From NCBI GenBank assembly GCA_937959275.1, contig CALGLU010000027.1:1-40091 (forward strand): a stretch of DNA of 40,091 bases. Reading direction: 5' to 3'. Each line of letters begins with the position of its first letter. Position 1 is the first letter of the stretch. The notes under the pieces are model-generated. The model did not search any database and had not been told where the DNA came from. It saw only the letters and a program-made list of their open reading frames with translations. The DNA comes from an uncultured Saprospiraceae bacterium. Lineage in GTDB: Bacteria; Bacteroidota; Bacteroidia; Chitinophagales; Saprospiraceae. The position numbers were made by a program, and so were the translations under genes. Of the stretch, positions 27,139-35,735 are shown piece after piece.

Positions 27139-27157
27139 TTGCACAATTTTTTTTATT

Positions 27158-29050
27158 ATGATCACTAAACATTTTCTATTCCTTTTCATGCTGTCAGTCA
27201 GCCAGTTAATCCCCTCATCTTATTCTCAGTCGAGAGTAAATGTAGATCAGCATGACAGTAAAATTCACCCTTTACAAAACCCGATCTCAGTCGATTATCT
27301 AAACAAACAATTAGACAAGCAAAGTCCTCGACTCGTCTTGAATTCAGCTATTGAGACAACACTAAGAGCGAAACTAAAATCAGATCCAGTTGTCAAAAAC
27401 ATGTTTGCCGCATTCAAGCTGAATGCAACCGCGATTAGCCAAGAACCACTGCTCAAACGAGAGAAAATTGGTAGACGGCTATTGTCTGTGTCGAGAGAAT
27501 TTCTATATCGTATGAATATTTTGGCGATGGTCTATCGCATAGAGAAAGATCCAAATGTCTTGCAGAGAATCGATGAAGAAGTCAGAGCTATATGTGGTTT
27601 TTCGGATTGGAACCCTTCTCATTTTTTAGATGTGGCTGAGATGTCACTAGGCCTCGCACTGGCGATTGACTGGGCTGGAGAAGATCTGCCCACGGCAACA
27701 GTTAGTCTTGCAAAACGTGCCCTTATTGAAAAGGGGATTAACCCGAGTTTTAATCCAGAATTACGAATGAGCTGGATAAACGGAACGAATAACTGGAATC
27801 AAGTATGTCATGCAGGCATGATAGCTGCTGCAATCGTTATTGCTGAAGAAGATCCTAGCCTAGCTGCCAAAACTATACATCGGGCTCTTCAGGGGATGCC
27901 GCATGCACTTGTAGAATATGGTCCTGATGGTGTCTATCCAGAAGGGAGCACCTATTGGCGATATGGCACATCATTCTCAGTTATAACGGCTGCTATGTTT
28001 GAGAGTGCATTTGGAACAGATTTTGGGTTAGGCGATTATCCTTCATTTAAAGAAAGTGCGACCTTTAGAGTGTTGTGCAATGCGCCTTCTGAGGGTTATT
28101 ACAATTTTGCGGATTGTGGTGATTCTCGAAGTCCAGATGGTGATCTGACCTTAGCCTGGTTTGCTTCTAAAACTGGCAACCGAACCTTCTATGAAAAAGA
28201 ACGCTTTTTGAAGAATCCGACAGAGATGAAAAAATTAGAACGAATTAGCGGAGCTGCATTGGTTTGGTTATCTCAAGTCGATCATCTAACTGATGAGGAA
28301 ATGCCGCAAGCGTGGATAGGGAGAGGAGCTAATCCGGTTGCTATCTTCACGAGTGCGCCCAATGATCCTGCTCAGTTTTATCTTGGTGCTAAAGGTGGGC
28401 GTGGGATGGTCAATCACGGGAATATGGATGGTGGTTCTTTTATCCTTGAGATGAATGGCGTTAGATGGGTTGTCGATCCGGGCAATCAGAATTATAATGC
28501 TTTGGAAAAGACAGGATTTAATCTTTGGGATCGCAGTCAAGGATCTCAGCGCTGGACTTTATTGACTAAAAATAATTACGGACACAGCACATTAACAGTG
28601 GATAACCAACTGCATCGCACAGAAGGAATGACCACCATTTCTAATTTTAAAGATGGAGCGATTCCTGAAGTTAGCTTTGACATGACGCCTAGCTTTGAAG
28701 GGCAGCTCAAGAGGGCCATCCGCACCTTCACAAAAGAGTCGAGCACATCTGTGCTAATCAAAGATGATATAGAAATATTAGAAAACGTCGACATGATTAC
28801 ATGGCAATTAATGACTACCTCGGATGTTGAATTGATACCGGGAGGTGCCATCCTTACGAATGGAGATAAGCAATTACAGATCGAATTAATGTCTCATCCT
28901 GAATTATCACTTTCGATTATTTCATTGGATCCGCCACCGTTGAAATTGGATCGAACGATTGAAAACCTAAAGCGATTGGAGCTAAGGATTCCTACATATT
29001 TATTCGATGATAATTCTGCAATAATAGAAGTCAGGTTATCGGGAAAGTAA
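27158..29050 (+). CDS. Heparinase II/III-like polysaccharide lyase
   Basis: A 630-residue secreted protein from the ATG at 27158, which gives a signal peptide (MITKHFLFLFMLSVSQLIPS). The frame is open back to 27005 but that part runs through a terminator and an inverted repeat. The N-terminal half is an alpha/alpha toroid with NNWNQVCHAG (about 211-219) and YPEGSTYWRYG (about 260-270), probable catalytic Asn/His and Tyr residues. The C-terminal beta-sandwich is of the heparinase II/III type, with VNHGNMDGGSFILEMNG (His420) and WVVDPGNQNY. Such lyases cleave uronate-containing glycans by beta-elimination. The family includes ulvan- and heparin-type lyases (PL12, PL21, PL37 and PL40 relatives); I cannot assign the PL family. 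It is the only lyase in the locus. Confidence 0.88.
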   Translation: MITKHFLFLFMLSVSQLIPSSYSQSRVNVDQHDSKIHPLQNPISVDYLNKQLDKQSPRLVLNSAIETTLRAKLKSDPVVKNMFAAFKLNATAISQEPLLKREKIGRRLLSVSREFLYRMNILAMVYRIEKDPNVLQRIDEEVRAICGFSDWNPSHFLDVAEMSLGLALAIDWAGEDLPTATVSLAKRALIEKGINPSFNPELRMSWINGTNNWNQVCHAGMIAAAIVIAEEDPSLAAKTIHRALQGMPHALVEYGPDGVYPEGSTYWRYGTSFSVITAAMFESAFGTDFGLGDYPSFKESATFRVLCNAPSEGYYNFADCGDSRSPDGDLTLAWFASKTGNRTFYEKERFLKNPTEMKKLERISGAALVWLSQVDHLTDEEMPQAWIGRGANPVAIFTSAPNDPAQFYLGAKGGRGMVNHGNMDGGSFILEMNGVRWVVDPGNQNYNALEKTGFNLWDRSQGSQRWTLLTKNNYGHSTLTVDNQLHRTEGMTTISNFKDGAIPEVSFDMTPSFEGQLKRAIRTFTKESSTSVLIKDDIEILENVDMITWQLMTTSDVELIPGGAILTNGDKQLQIELMSHPELSLSIISLDPPPLKLDRTIENLKRLELRIPTYLFDDNSAIIEVRLSGK

Positions 29051-29060
29051 AAAAGGATGA

Positions 29061-29155
29061 ATCACGGATTAGATGGATTAGAAGATTTCGCAGATTTTTC
29101 TGTGGAGATATTAAGTTGCTATCAGTGTCATTCGACAATCTGTCTAATCCGCGAT
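29061..29155. repeat. Intergenic inverted repeat after the lyase gene
   Basis: ATCACGGATTAGA (29061-29073) is matched in inverted orientation by TCTAATCCGCGAT (29143-29155), 12 of 13 bases, about 69 bases apart. Just inside the left arm is a GATTAGATGGATTAGAAGATT run. Short ATCACGGATTAGATGG-type repeats are common between genes in Bacteroidota. Confidence 0.6.
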
Positions 29156-29254
29156 GCAGATAATGATCACAATGTCAATTGTCTTTCAAATTAATCTTAC
29201 CCATTTAATTTTCTTAATTTAATTTTGTTAACATCACTGCCTAAGAAAACCTAT

Positions 29255-29608
29255 ATGGAAGATTTACTCATAGAAAGAATGAGGTGTGTTTTACTTATAA
29301 GAGAGATGTCTTGGGTAGAAAAGAAAATGATGGGAGGCATAACGTTTATGATAGATGATAAAATGTGTTTTGGGACATTTAGAGGAGGCCTATTATGTCG
29401 GATTGATCCTGAAGAAAAAGACACCTTACTTGCTACTACTGATGCAGAAATCATTACACAAGGCGGACGAGAAATGAAAGGCTATGTCCATATCCAACCT
29501 CCGAGTTATGAATCTGATCATGGTTTGGAATTTTGGATAGACAAGTGCTTAGCATTTAATCCTAAAGCTAGATCTAGCAAGAAAGGGAAGAAGAGAAAGA
29601 AGGACTAA
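29255..29608 (+). CDS. TfoX N-terminal domain protein
   Basis: A 117-residue protein from the ATG at 29255 (MEDLLIERMRCVL); a TTG at 29225 would add ten residues. The pattern is that of the TfoX_N domain: SWVEKKMMGGITFMIDDKMCFGTFRGGLLCRIDPEEKDTLL, then GREMKGYVHI and a short helix. The C-terminus is a Lys/Ser-rich tail (RSSKKGKKRKKD). In gammaproteobacteria TfoX/Sxy regulates competence, but stand-alone TfoX_N proteins in Bacteroidota have no established function. There is no sign of a link to the glycan locus apart from position. Confidence 0.85.
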   Translation: MEDLLIERMRCVLLIREMSWVEKKMMGGITFMIDDKMCFGTFRGGLLCRIDPEEKDTLLATTDAEIITQGGREMKGYVHIQPPSYESDHGLEFWIDKCLAFNPKARSSKKGKKRKKD

Positions 29609-29830
29609 TTCCAAGTTACTTTAGTGACTTGCCTTACTATAATGACAAGTGAATAAAAACCAATGTCGTTTAGTTAGTGTCAGGGGTATTGTAATTGAAA
29701 ATCCAATTGTCATGATTTTTACCAAAAATCTCGCCAAATGGATACTTTTTTCTAACCATTCCACGCGTTACTTCGTACCGCGCTACAATAATGTCGCACT
29801 TTCAGCGCTTAAATTTCCTTAACTAAACGA

Positions 29831-29861
29831 CCATTGGTTTGCAGACCAACTGCGGCATTTT
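29831..29861. repeat. Direct repeat A downstream of the CotH/lamin-tail gene
   Basis: The 31 bases match 34244-34274 at 26 positions (CCATTG, then AGACCAAC and CGGCATTTT conserved). TTGGT and ACCAA inside can form a small hairpin. The last two bases overlap the stop codon of the gene ending at 29860. The rest of the 29609-29859 gap shows nothing recognisable. Confidence 0.6.
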
Positions 29862-32800
29862 AATTACATGGCTGAATATAAGCATGATAGATCGCACCCA
29901 TTTCAACCTCAAATCCTGATATGAGTTCTACACTATTGCCAGCGTGATAGTCCACATCCATACTTGTTGCTACTTTGCCATTTGTGATGATATCAATATT
30001 GGCTGCACGATGTGTCGTAATTATAGGATAGTTCGTTTCAATAATATAATCACTGCAGCCTTCACAGTCATCTGGAATTCCATTTGCATTCGTATCTAAC
30101 AAGTCGTCAAAGCCAGGACATATATCATTTGCATCGCAGATACTATCTCCGTCAGTATCTTGAAGTACGCCACCGGTACAGTTACAATTCGAATCATATT
30201 GTTCTCCTTGAGTGCAGGGGTCTCCGTCATTGCAACTTGTACCGATTAAAGCATCATCTAGATTTGCGCATTGATCAAGACAATCTGGTATACTATCGTT
30301 ATCCGAATCTGCAAAACTATTGACAGCGTAAGGAGTGAGTGCTATATCTTGAGTACACCAGCTCTCAGCAAGACTGTTGTCCAATGAAGGCTCTAATAAT
30401 GCGAGACTATGAGCTCCTTGATCTGCTAATGGATCCCAAGGCGCTACATCATCATAGGTGAGTTCGTCAATGATGACACCGAATAGATCTTGAAGGATTA
30501 ATTTTTCTCCGTAATTACTAAGTACACCTGTATAGATGCCATCGGGGGCTCGACCATACGTATTATGAAAGGTCGTAGAATCTTTTGCTAAGACAATATA
30601 GTTATAGGGATAAGCAGGTGCACCAGGAAGAAATCGTTGGTCAAATGTGTAGCTGATACCATAAGAAACGGAGACAGATTCTAAATCAATGACAGCTGAA
30701 GAACTATTTACAATTTCTATGAATTCAGCATTGCTTCCGGCTGAAGGGTTATAATAGATTTCATTGATGTGTAGTCCATCGTAATTTAGTCCATTGGCGC
30801 ATGAAAAGTCATTTTCAGCTCCAGGTGTAAATAATTCATTGCATTGGATTGACCAATTGAGTTTTGTGTTATTATCTACGGTACCATTCATTAAGGCCAG
30901 ACTTTCATCTGTAGGACCTCCATTGGCTCCTTGATCCCAAGGAAAACTGCTTGAGTAATCCACGACATCGATCACTCTACCGTTTAATTTATTTAACCAA
31001 ACAGATTCTCCACTATTGGATAACTTGCCATCATACTTGCCAAATGGGACAAATCCATACCGATCTTCAAAGGAAGAAAGATCTTCAGCAAGGACAATGA
31101 TTTCACCTGCAACCATAATTGTCCCTGTCGGAAAATGGTAATCGATGCCTTTGGAGAAAAAGTATCCAGATATATCAATATCACTTGTTGTGACATTTTT
31201 CAATTCTATAAATTCAAATTTCTGACCGGGAATAAAAGTTCCAGTTGTGGTACTGATGCTGTCAGCAGGGTTATAATGAATTTCGTTAATTACAATTGTT
31301 GCTGGGCCGTGTGCACCTAAGGCAGCGAAATTATTCAAATTTCCAGGGGTCATTAATTGAGATTGAATACTCCAATTTGATCCCATGGCATTATCTATGT
31401 CTGGATCCAACAGCGCTAAACTGAAGTACCCTTTATCAGGAGTCCCAGGCCAGTCACCTCCATCATTAAATGTCAAGGAGTCAACGACCTCAAAACCTTG
31501 ATTGACAAGAGAGATGTGCTCACCACTATTTGCGAGCGAACCATACTGCCATTGAAATACTTGATACCCATTGTTACTATAGGCATTGGCATCCTTGGCG
31601 ATAACAATATATTCTCCAGGACCAATTGAACTGTTCGGTGGAAAAATCATGCAGATTCCATTATCTAATTGGTAGCCTTCTAATGACCTGCTTTTAGAAT
31701 CAGGATTGAAAATTTCTATAAATTCTAGGCTGTCAGATTCAACTGGATTATAATGAATTTCATTAATGACTAGATTAAGTGAAGGTTCGAAGATTGGTGT
31801 AAGTGTAGTATTTGATGTGTAGCTTTCAAACAACACAGGATTTGTGCTTCCAGTTTCCAGCCAATGCGAAAATCGATATCCTGGATCAGGCACAGCTACA
31901 ATTTTAAACGGAATGCCATTGAAGTAATCGCCAGAAAAATGATGTGGCAATACCTTGTAAATTTCATTGACTGCTACGCTTCCATTGGAGTTGGAGTCAG
32001 TATTGACTGTCAGAGTATACATGCCTGATAGGCCCCATCTTGTGGTGAACTGATTTATAATATGAGTTGGACGTTGTTGCATAAAATCTTCATAGGTCTG
32101 AAAGACTGAATCAATTTCAGCGTTTGTATGTGCATAATTAAGTACATGAGAATGTGAGTTGTCACCATTCCATCGATTATAGGCTCTGGTATTATGAGTG
32201 AGATATACATTTTTGAGAGAGTCGGCAATTGGTGTAACCCGAGAAGGATGAAACACAGTATTCATTAAGGTAGCAGTCCGTTGAATAAATTCGTCTTGAA
32301 ACACTTGATTTGACAGGAGCTTTTGATATAAGGGATTCACAGTTGCATTACCGCCATTTGGCCAGGTATAGAATATTTTATTAGTGAGATTATCATAATC
32401 TACAACCTCAATTCTCATCGTGTGATCAAAATCTACAAATGCCCAACGCCATTCACCTTTGTCGCCATGCTTCCAAACTTTGACATTATTTGAAATCCAA
32501 TCAATATTGCATAAAAATACACCTGAGATCAGCCAGTTCATCATCTGATCCTCATCCATTTGAGCGATAATATCTTCATAGTTACTTTGTATGCTCAGAT
32601 CTTTTGCTAAAAACTCAGCCTCAAAATCCAAATAATCATCCATCGTACCATGAGTTGTTCTGGTTTGAGCCCACCAAGATGTCGAGGGATAATCTCTTCC
32701 AGGATTTCTAACAATATCAATACTATCTGTATCAGTCGCCCATTTATATTGTCTAACAAATCTGTGCTGATCAAATTTTTCTCTTAAATCATACATGCCC

Positions 32801-34038
32801 CAGTATTCATTATTCAGAAAGACTTCAACTACTCGGACTCCAGAGGTTTCCATATCCATTTGACCTTCGACAATAAGATTTGACAAGGGGTCTGCAAATT
32901 GAGTGCTAAAATTTGGAATCCCACCAGCATTTCCTTTTCTTAAATAGAGTCGTTTGAATTTATCAATCTTTTTTTCATTAAATAATTTATACTCAACTTC
33001 ATTATTTTTTTCTGGCTCATATTCATCACGAAATAAAAACATGAGTGGTTTATGAGGACTACGACGACCACAGTTACCACTTATCTTCATGCCTGCATTA
33101 AGATCAATGGGTTGCGTGCCATCGGGCATATATAAGTCAAAATGTGATTCAACTTCCCAGTCCTGATTAAAATTTGCAGTGTCTGTACAATAGCCACTCA
33201 CACCGTTTGTACCAATTGTGTAAATGCCATATGTATCATCCCATAAATTATATGGGTCAGTCGTAATGTACACAACTGGATATGCGGATGTAAAATTGAT
33301 AATATAAGATTCTGTTGTCACAAAGCTGTCAATGTAACCTGACTTGACCCCGATGGCTCTGATACTATTGGTTGCATTAATTGCTATAGGTCCAACGTAT
33401 AAGTTTGAGGAAGTCGTTGGCAAGCTTCCATCAAGCGTATAATAGATCGAAACGCCCGGAGTGGGAGAGCTAAGTGTGACTGATTGTGCTGTCGAATAAA
33501 GACTGCCTGATGGACTCATGACTATCGTACTTATGGTAGGAAGAGAGCCTGAATTGGAACTTGCAGGTGTAGCGGGAGCAATAATATTGAAAGGATTTTG
33601 TCCATCAATTAATCTGCCGAAAACTTTATCAGTTCCTATGGGTGGAAAGGTGATGCTATCAATAATAGTCGCCCCATCTGGGAATGTCAAAAGCAAGGTT
33701 TCACCTGTGTCGGTTAATTTGAAGTCGATATGATTTTCTCCTTGGCTTAGGTCAGTATCGGCCCACAACAATAAAAAGCCTTGGGCAGGAATTGTGGTTG
33801 CCGTTGCATTAGATGAAGGGATTTGCCATTTCTGGAGATTTGTGGGATCATCAGAAATATAATAGCTGTCCAAATTTACAGGCGTATTTCCAGCATTGTA
33901 AATTTCAATCCAATCGTCATATTCACCATAATTATCTTGCACAGTGATATCATTGGACGCCATGATTTCATTAATATATAGCTGTGCAGATAAAATGGAC
34001 GGCGTAATGAGTAAGAAGCAGATGATATATCTTTTCAT
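29860..34038 (-). CDS. Giant secreted lamin-tail/CotH-kinase-like protein
   Basis: A 1392-residue protein from the ATG at 34038 (MKRYIICFLLITPSILSAQ, signal peptide); an 18-residue longer frame is rejected. Visible order: lamin-tail domain (about 20-150, LYINEIMASND); chitobiase-C-like beta domain (TPGVSIYYTLDGSLPTTSS, about 210-265); CotH domain (about 300-660) with KISGNCGRRSPHKPL, YDLREKFDQHRF and DFDHTMR; a repeat domain with NGSVAVNE and GYRFSHW; three more lamin-tail domains each opening with INEIHYNP or INEIYYNP; Asp-rich thrombospondin-3-like calcium repeats (SDNDSIPDCLDQC, DTDGDSICDANDICP); and a C-terminal AGNSVELISGFEVEMGAIYHAYI segment found at the end of many secreted Bacteroidota proteins. 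CotH proteins can be atypical protein kinases. The role here is unknown. Confidence 0.87.
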   Translation of the reverse strand: MKRYIICFLLITPSILSAQLYINEIMASNDITVQDNYGEYDDWIEIYNAGNTPVNLDSYYISDDPTNLQKWQIPSSNATATTIPAQGFLLLWADTDLSQGENHIDFKLTDTGETLLLTFPDGATIIDSITFPPIGTDKVFGRLIDGQNPFNIIAPATPASSNSGSLPTISTIVMSPSGSLYSTAQSVTLSSPTPGVSIYYTLDGSLPTTSSNLYVGPIAINATNSIRAIGVKSGYIDSFVTTESYIINFTSAYPVVYITTDPYNLWDDTYGIYTIGTNGVSGYCTDTANFNQDWEVESHFDLYMPDGTQPIDLNAGMKISGNCGRRSPHKPLMFLFRDEYEPEKNNEVEYKLFNEKKIDKFKRLYLRKGNAGGIPNFSTQFADPLSNLIVEGQMDMETSGVRVVEVFLNNEYWGMYDLREKFDQHRFVRQYKWATDTDSIDIVRNPGRDYPSTSWWAQTRTTHGTMDDYLDFEAEFLAKDLSIQSNYEDIIAQMDEDQMMNWLISGVFLCNIDWISNNVKVWKHGDKGEWRWAFVDFDHTMRIEVVDYDNLTNKIFYTWPNGGNATVNPLYQKLLSNQVFQDEFIQRTATLMNTVFHPSRVTPIADSLKNVYLTHNTRAYNRWNGDNSHSHVLNYAHTNAEIDSVFQTYEDFMQQRPTHIINQFTTRWGLSGMYTLTVNTDSNSNGSVAVNEIYKVLPHHFSGDYFNGIPFKIVAVPDPGYRFSHWLETGSTNPVLFESYTSNTTLTPIFEPSLNLVINEIHYNPVESDSLEFIEIFNPDSKSRSLEGYQLDNGICMIFPPNSSIGPGEYIVIAKDANAYSNNGYQVFQWQYGSLANSGEHISLVNQGFEVVDSLTFNDGGDWPGTPDKGYFSLALLDPDIDNAMGSNWSIQSQLMTPGNLNNFAALGAHGPATIVINEIHYNPADSISTTTGTFIPGQKFEFIELKNVTTSDIDISGYFFSKGIDYHFPTGTIMVAGEIIVLAEDLSSFEDRYGFVPFGKYDGKLSNSGESVWLNKLNGRVIDVVDYSSSFPWDQGANGGPTDESLALMNGTVDNNTKLNWSIQCNELFTPGAENDFSCANGLNYDGLHINEIYYNPSAGSNAEFIEIVNSSSAVIDLESVSVSYGISYTFDQRFLPGAPAYPYNYIVLAKDSTTFHNTYGRAPDGIYTGVLSNYGEKLILQDLFGVIIDELTYDDVAPWDPLADQGAHSLALLEPSLDNSLAESWCTQDIALTPYAVNSFADSDNDSIPDCLDQCANLDDALIGTSCNDGDPCTQGEQYDSNCNCTGGVLQDTDGDSICDANDICPGFDDLLDTNANGIPDDCEGCSDYIIETNYPIITTHRAANIDIITNGKVATSMDVDYHAGNSVELISGFEVEMGAIYHAYIQPCN

Positions 34039-34243
34039 AAGTACGGGGCGGGGTATGACACTTAAAAGACGAAGATAGGCAGTAAAAACCACATTATTCT
34101 TAGATAGTCCAATAGGTATTTACATCAAATTGACATATTCGTATAGAATGGATCATGATCCTTTGAAGAATTTTAATTCAGATAATATGATTATTTGCCA
34201 GTTTTTTTAAGTCAAGTCGAAGAGCTAATTGAAAATAACAGTG

Positions 34244-34274
34244 CCATTGCTTCGAAGACCAACGACGGCATTTT
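34244..34274. repeat. Direct repeat B downstream of the DUF1501 gene
   Basis: The second copy of the 31-bp repeat also at 29831-29861 (26 of 31 identical). It contains CTTCGAAG and TGCC/GGCA arms that can fold. Both copies lie immediately 3' of a minus-strand stop codon, in the same orientation. Confidence 0.6.
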
Positions 34275-34283
34275 CCAAAAAGA

Positions 34284-35735
34284 CTATGCAATAAGTTCAG
34301 GAATCACTTTGCCTCCAAATTGAGATAGCTGTTTGTATCTGCCACCATGAAAATAGGTGAGCTTATTATCGTCTAAGCCGAGTAAGTGCAACATGGTCAC
34401 ATGAATGTCTCGTAATGGGTGAACGACTTCAGCTGCCTCCATCCCAATTTCGTCGGTGGCTCCGATTGTATGTCCAGCTTTCACACCTCCGCCAGCAAAC
34501 CACATCCCCATCCCCATATTGTTATGATCTCTGCCATAGGCAATGCCTCCCTCTCTAAAACCATTATCTGGCGTACGTCCAAACTCTCCTGACCAGACGA
34601 TCAGGGTCTCCTCAAGCATCCCTCGACGTTTTAAATCTTTGATTAAGGCCGTGATTGGTTTATCAATGCTTGTAATCAAATTGCCGTGTGCGCGTTCTAG
34701 AAAATCATGTGAGTCCCATCCACCTGAATAAAGTTGTACATAGCGTACGCCTTTTTCGATAAGTCTTCTGGCCATTAAACATTTACGACCAAAGGCGTCG
34801 GTTTCTTTTGTGCCGATTCCATATAACTCTTTTGTTTTCTCGTCTTCTTTATCGATATCAACTAATTCTGGAACTTCCATTTGCATTCGAAAAGCTAGCT
34901 CATAGTTTTCCATTCTTGCTGCGAGTTCATCATGCTGAGGATGGATTTTTTGGTGCTCTTCATTGAGTGTTTTTAATACATCCAAACTTTCTCTTTGATG
35001 GTATCGACTTAATCCGGGCGGCGGTTCTACGTTGAGGATGGGCGATCCAATAGGCCTAAGTGGTGTACCTTGATAATGAGCAGGTAAAAAGCCGTTAGAC
35101 CAATTGGCAGCCCCACCTTGCGGATAGGCTAATTCTGGGAGAATCACAAAAGAGGGCACATTTTGATTCATAGCGCCAAGGCCATAACTTACCCAAGAGC
35201 CGATTGCTGGGTCACCACCAAATCGACTTCCCGTATTGATGTGATATTGAGCCGTTGGATGATTGACAGATTCTGCTTGGGCTCCTCTGTAAAAACAGAT
35301 GTCATCCGCTACGTCAGAGAGGTGTACGAATCGATCGCACATATCTGCGCCAGATTGGCCTACCTTACGAAAGCCGAATGGGCTTTTGACAAAATAGCGT
35401 TGACCGCTGGACATCATCGAGAATTGTTCTCCTTGTCGTTTAAATTTTTTGAGGTGCTGTTTCTCTAATTCAATTTTGGGGTCAAAGGTATCGAGATGAC
35501 TGGGTCCACCTTCCATCATTAAAAAAATGACTGCTTTCGCTTTGCCTCGATGCATGGGAGGTCTGAGTGCCAGCGGTGCGATTGGTGATGCTGTTGGTAA
35601 TTGGTCAGTTGTAGTTTTGTGTTGGTCACAGCCGATCAGGCTACTCATGGCGAGCGCACCCACACTAGCTCCTAGTCCATAGATAAAATCACGCCGTTTA
35701 AATTTTCCATGCTCAGTACACATAGATAAATTCAT
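34284..35735 (-). CDS. DUF1501 domain protein with twin-arginine signal
   Basis: A 483-residue protein of the DUF1501 family (alkaline-phosphatase/sulfatase-like fold). The N-terminus has a Tat-type signal, KRRDFIYGLGASVGALAMSSLIGC, so it is exported folded and may be lipidated. Family stretches are AVIFLMMEGGPSHLDTFDPK, GSWVSYGLGAMNQNVPSFVILPE, YVQLYSGGWDSHD, LIVWSGEFGRTPDN and GRDHNNMGMGMWFAGGGVKAG. The function of the family is unknown. It overlaps the end of the upstream DUF1549/DUF1553 gene by 23 bases from the first ATG; the ATG at 35723 is an alternative start. This pair is typical of Planctomycetota and Verrucomicrobiota and is found in some marine Bacteroidota. Confidence 0.9.
   Translation of the reverse strand: MNLSMCTEHGKFKRRDFIYGLGASVGALAMSSLIGCDQHKTTTDQLPTASPIAPLALRPPMHRGKAKAVIFLMMEGGPSHLDTFDPKIELEKQHLKKFKRQGEQFSMMSSGQRYFVKSPFGFRKVGQSGADMCDRFVHLSDVADDICFYRGAQAESVNHPTAQYHINTGSRFGGDPAIGSWVSYGLGAMNQNVPSFVILPELAYPQGGAANWSNGFLPAHYQGTPLRPIGSPILNVEPPPGLSRYHQRESLDVLKTLNEEHQKIHPQHDELAARMENYELAFRMQMEVPELVDIDKEDEKTKELYGIGTKETDAFGRKCLMARRLIEKGVRYVQLYSGGWDSHDFLERAHGNLITSIDKPITALIKDLKRRGMLEETLIVWSGEFGRTPDNGFREGGIAYGRDHNNMGMGMWFAGGGVKAGHTIGATDEIGMEAAEVVHPLRDIHVTMLHLLGLDDNKLTYFHGGRYKQLSQFGGKVIPELIA

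Noticed and set aside
27005-27157. In-frame N-terminal extension of the lyase gene starting at 27005
   Set aside because: The region is a terminator hairpin followed by a perfect inverted repeat, and the predicted signal peptide begins only at 27158.
29255-29608. Reading the TfoX_N protein as a competence regulator
   Set aside because: Only the N-terminal domain is present and no competence genes or Sxy-dependent sites are visible, so the function is left open.
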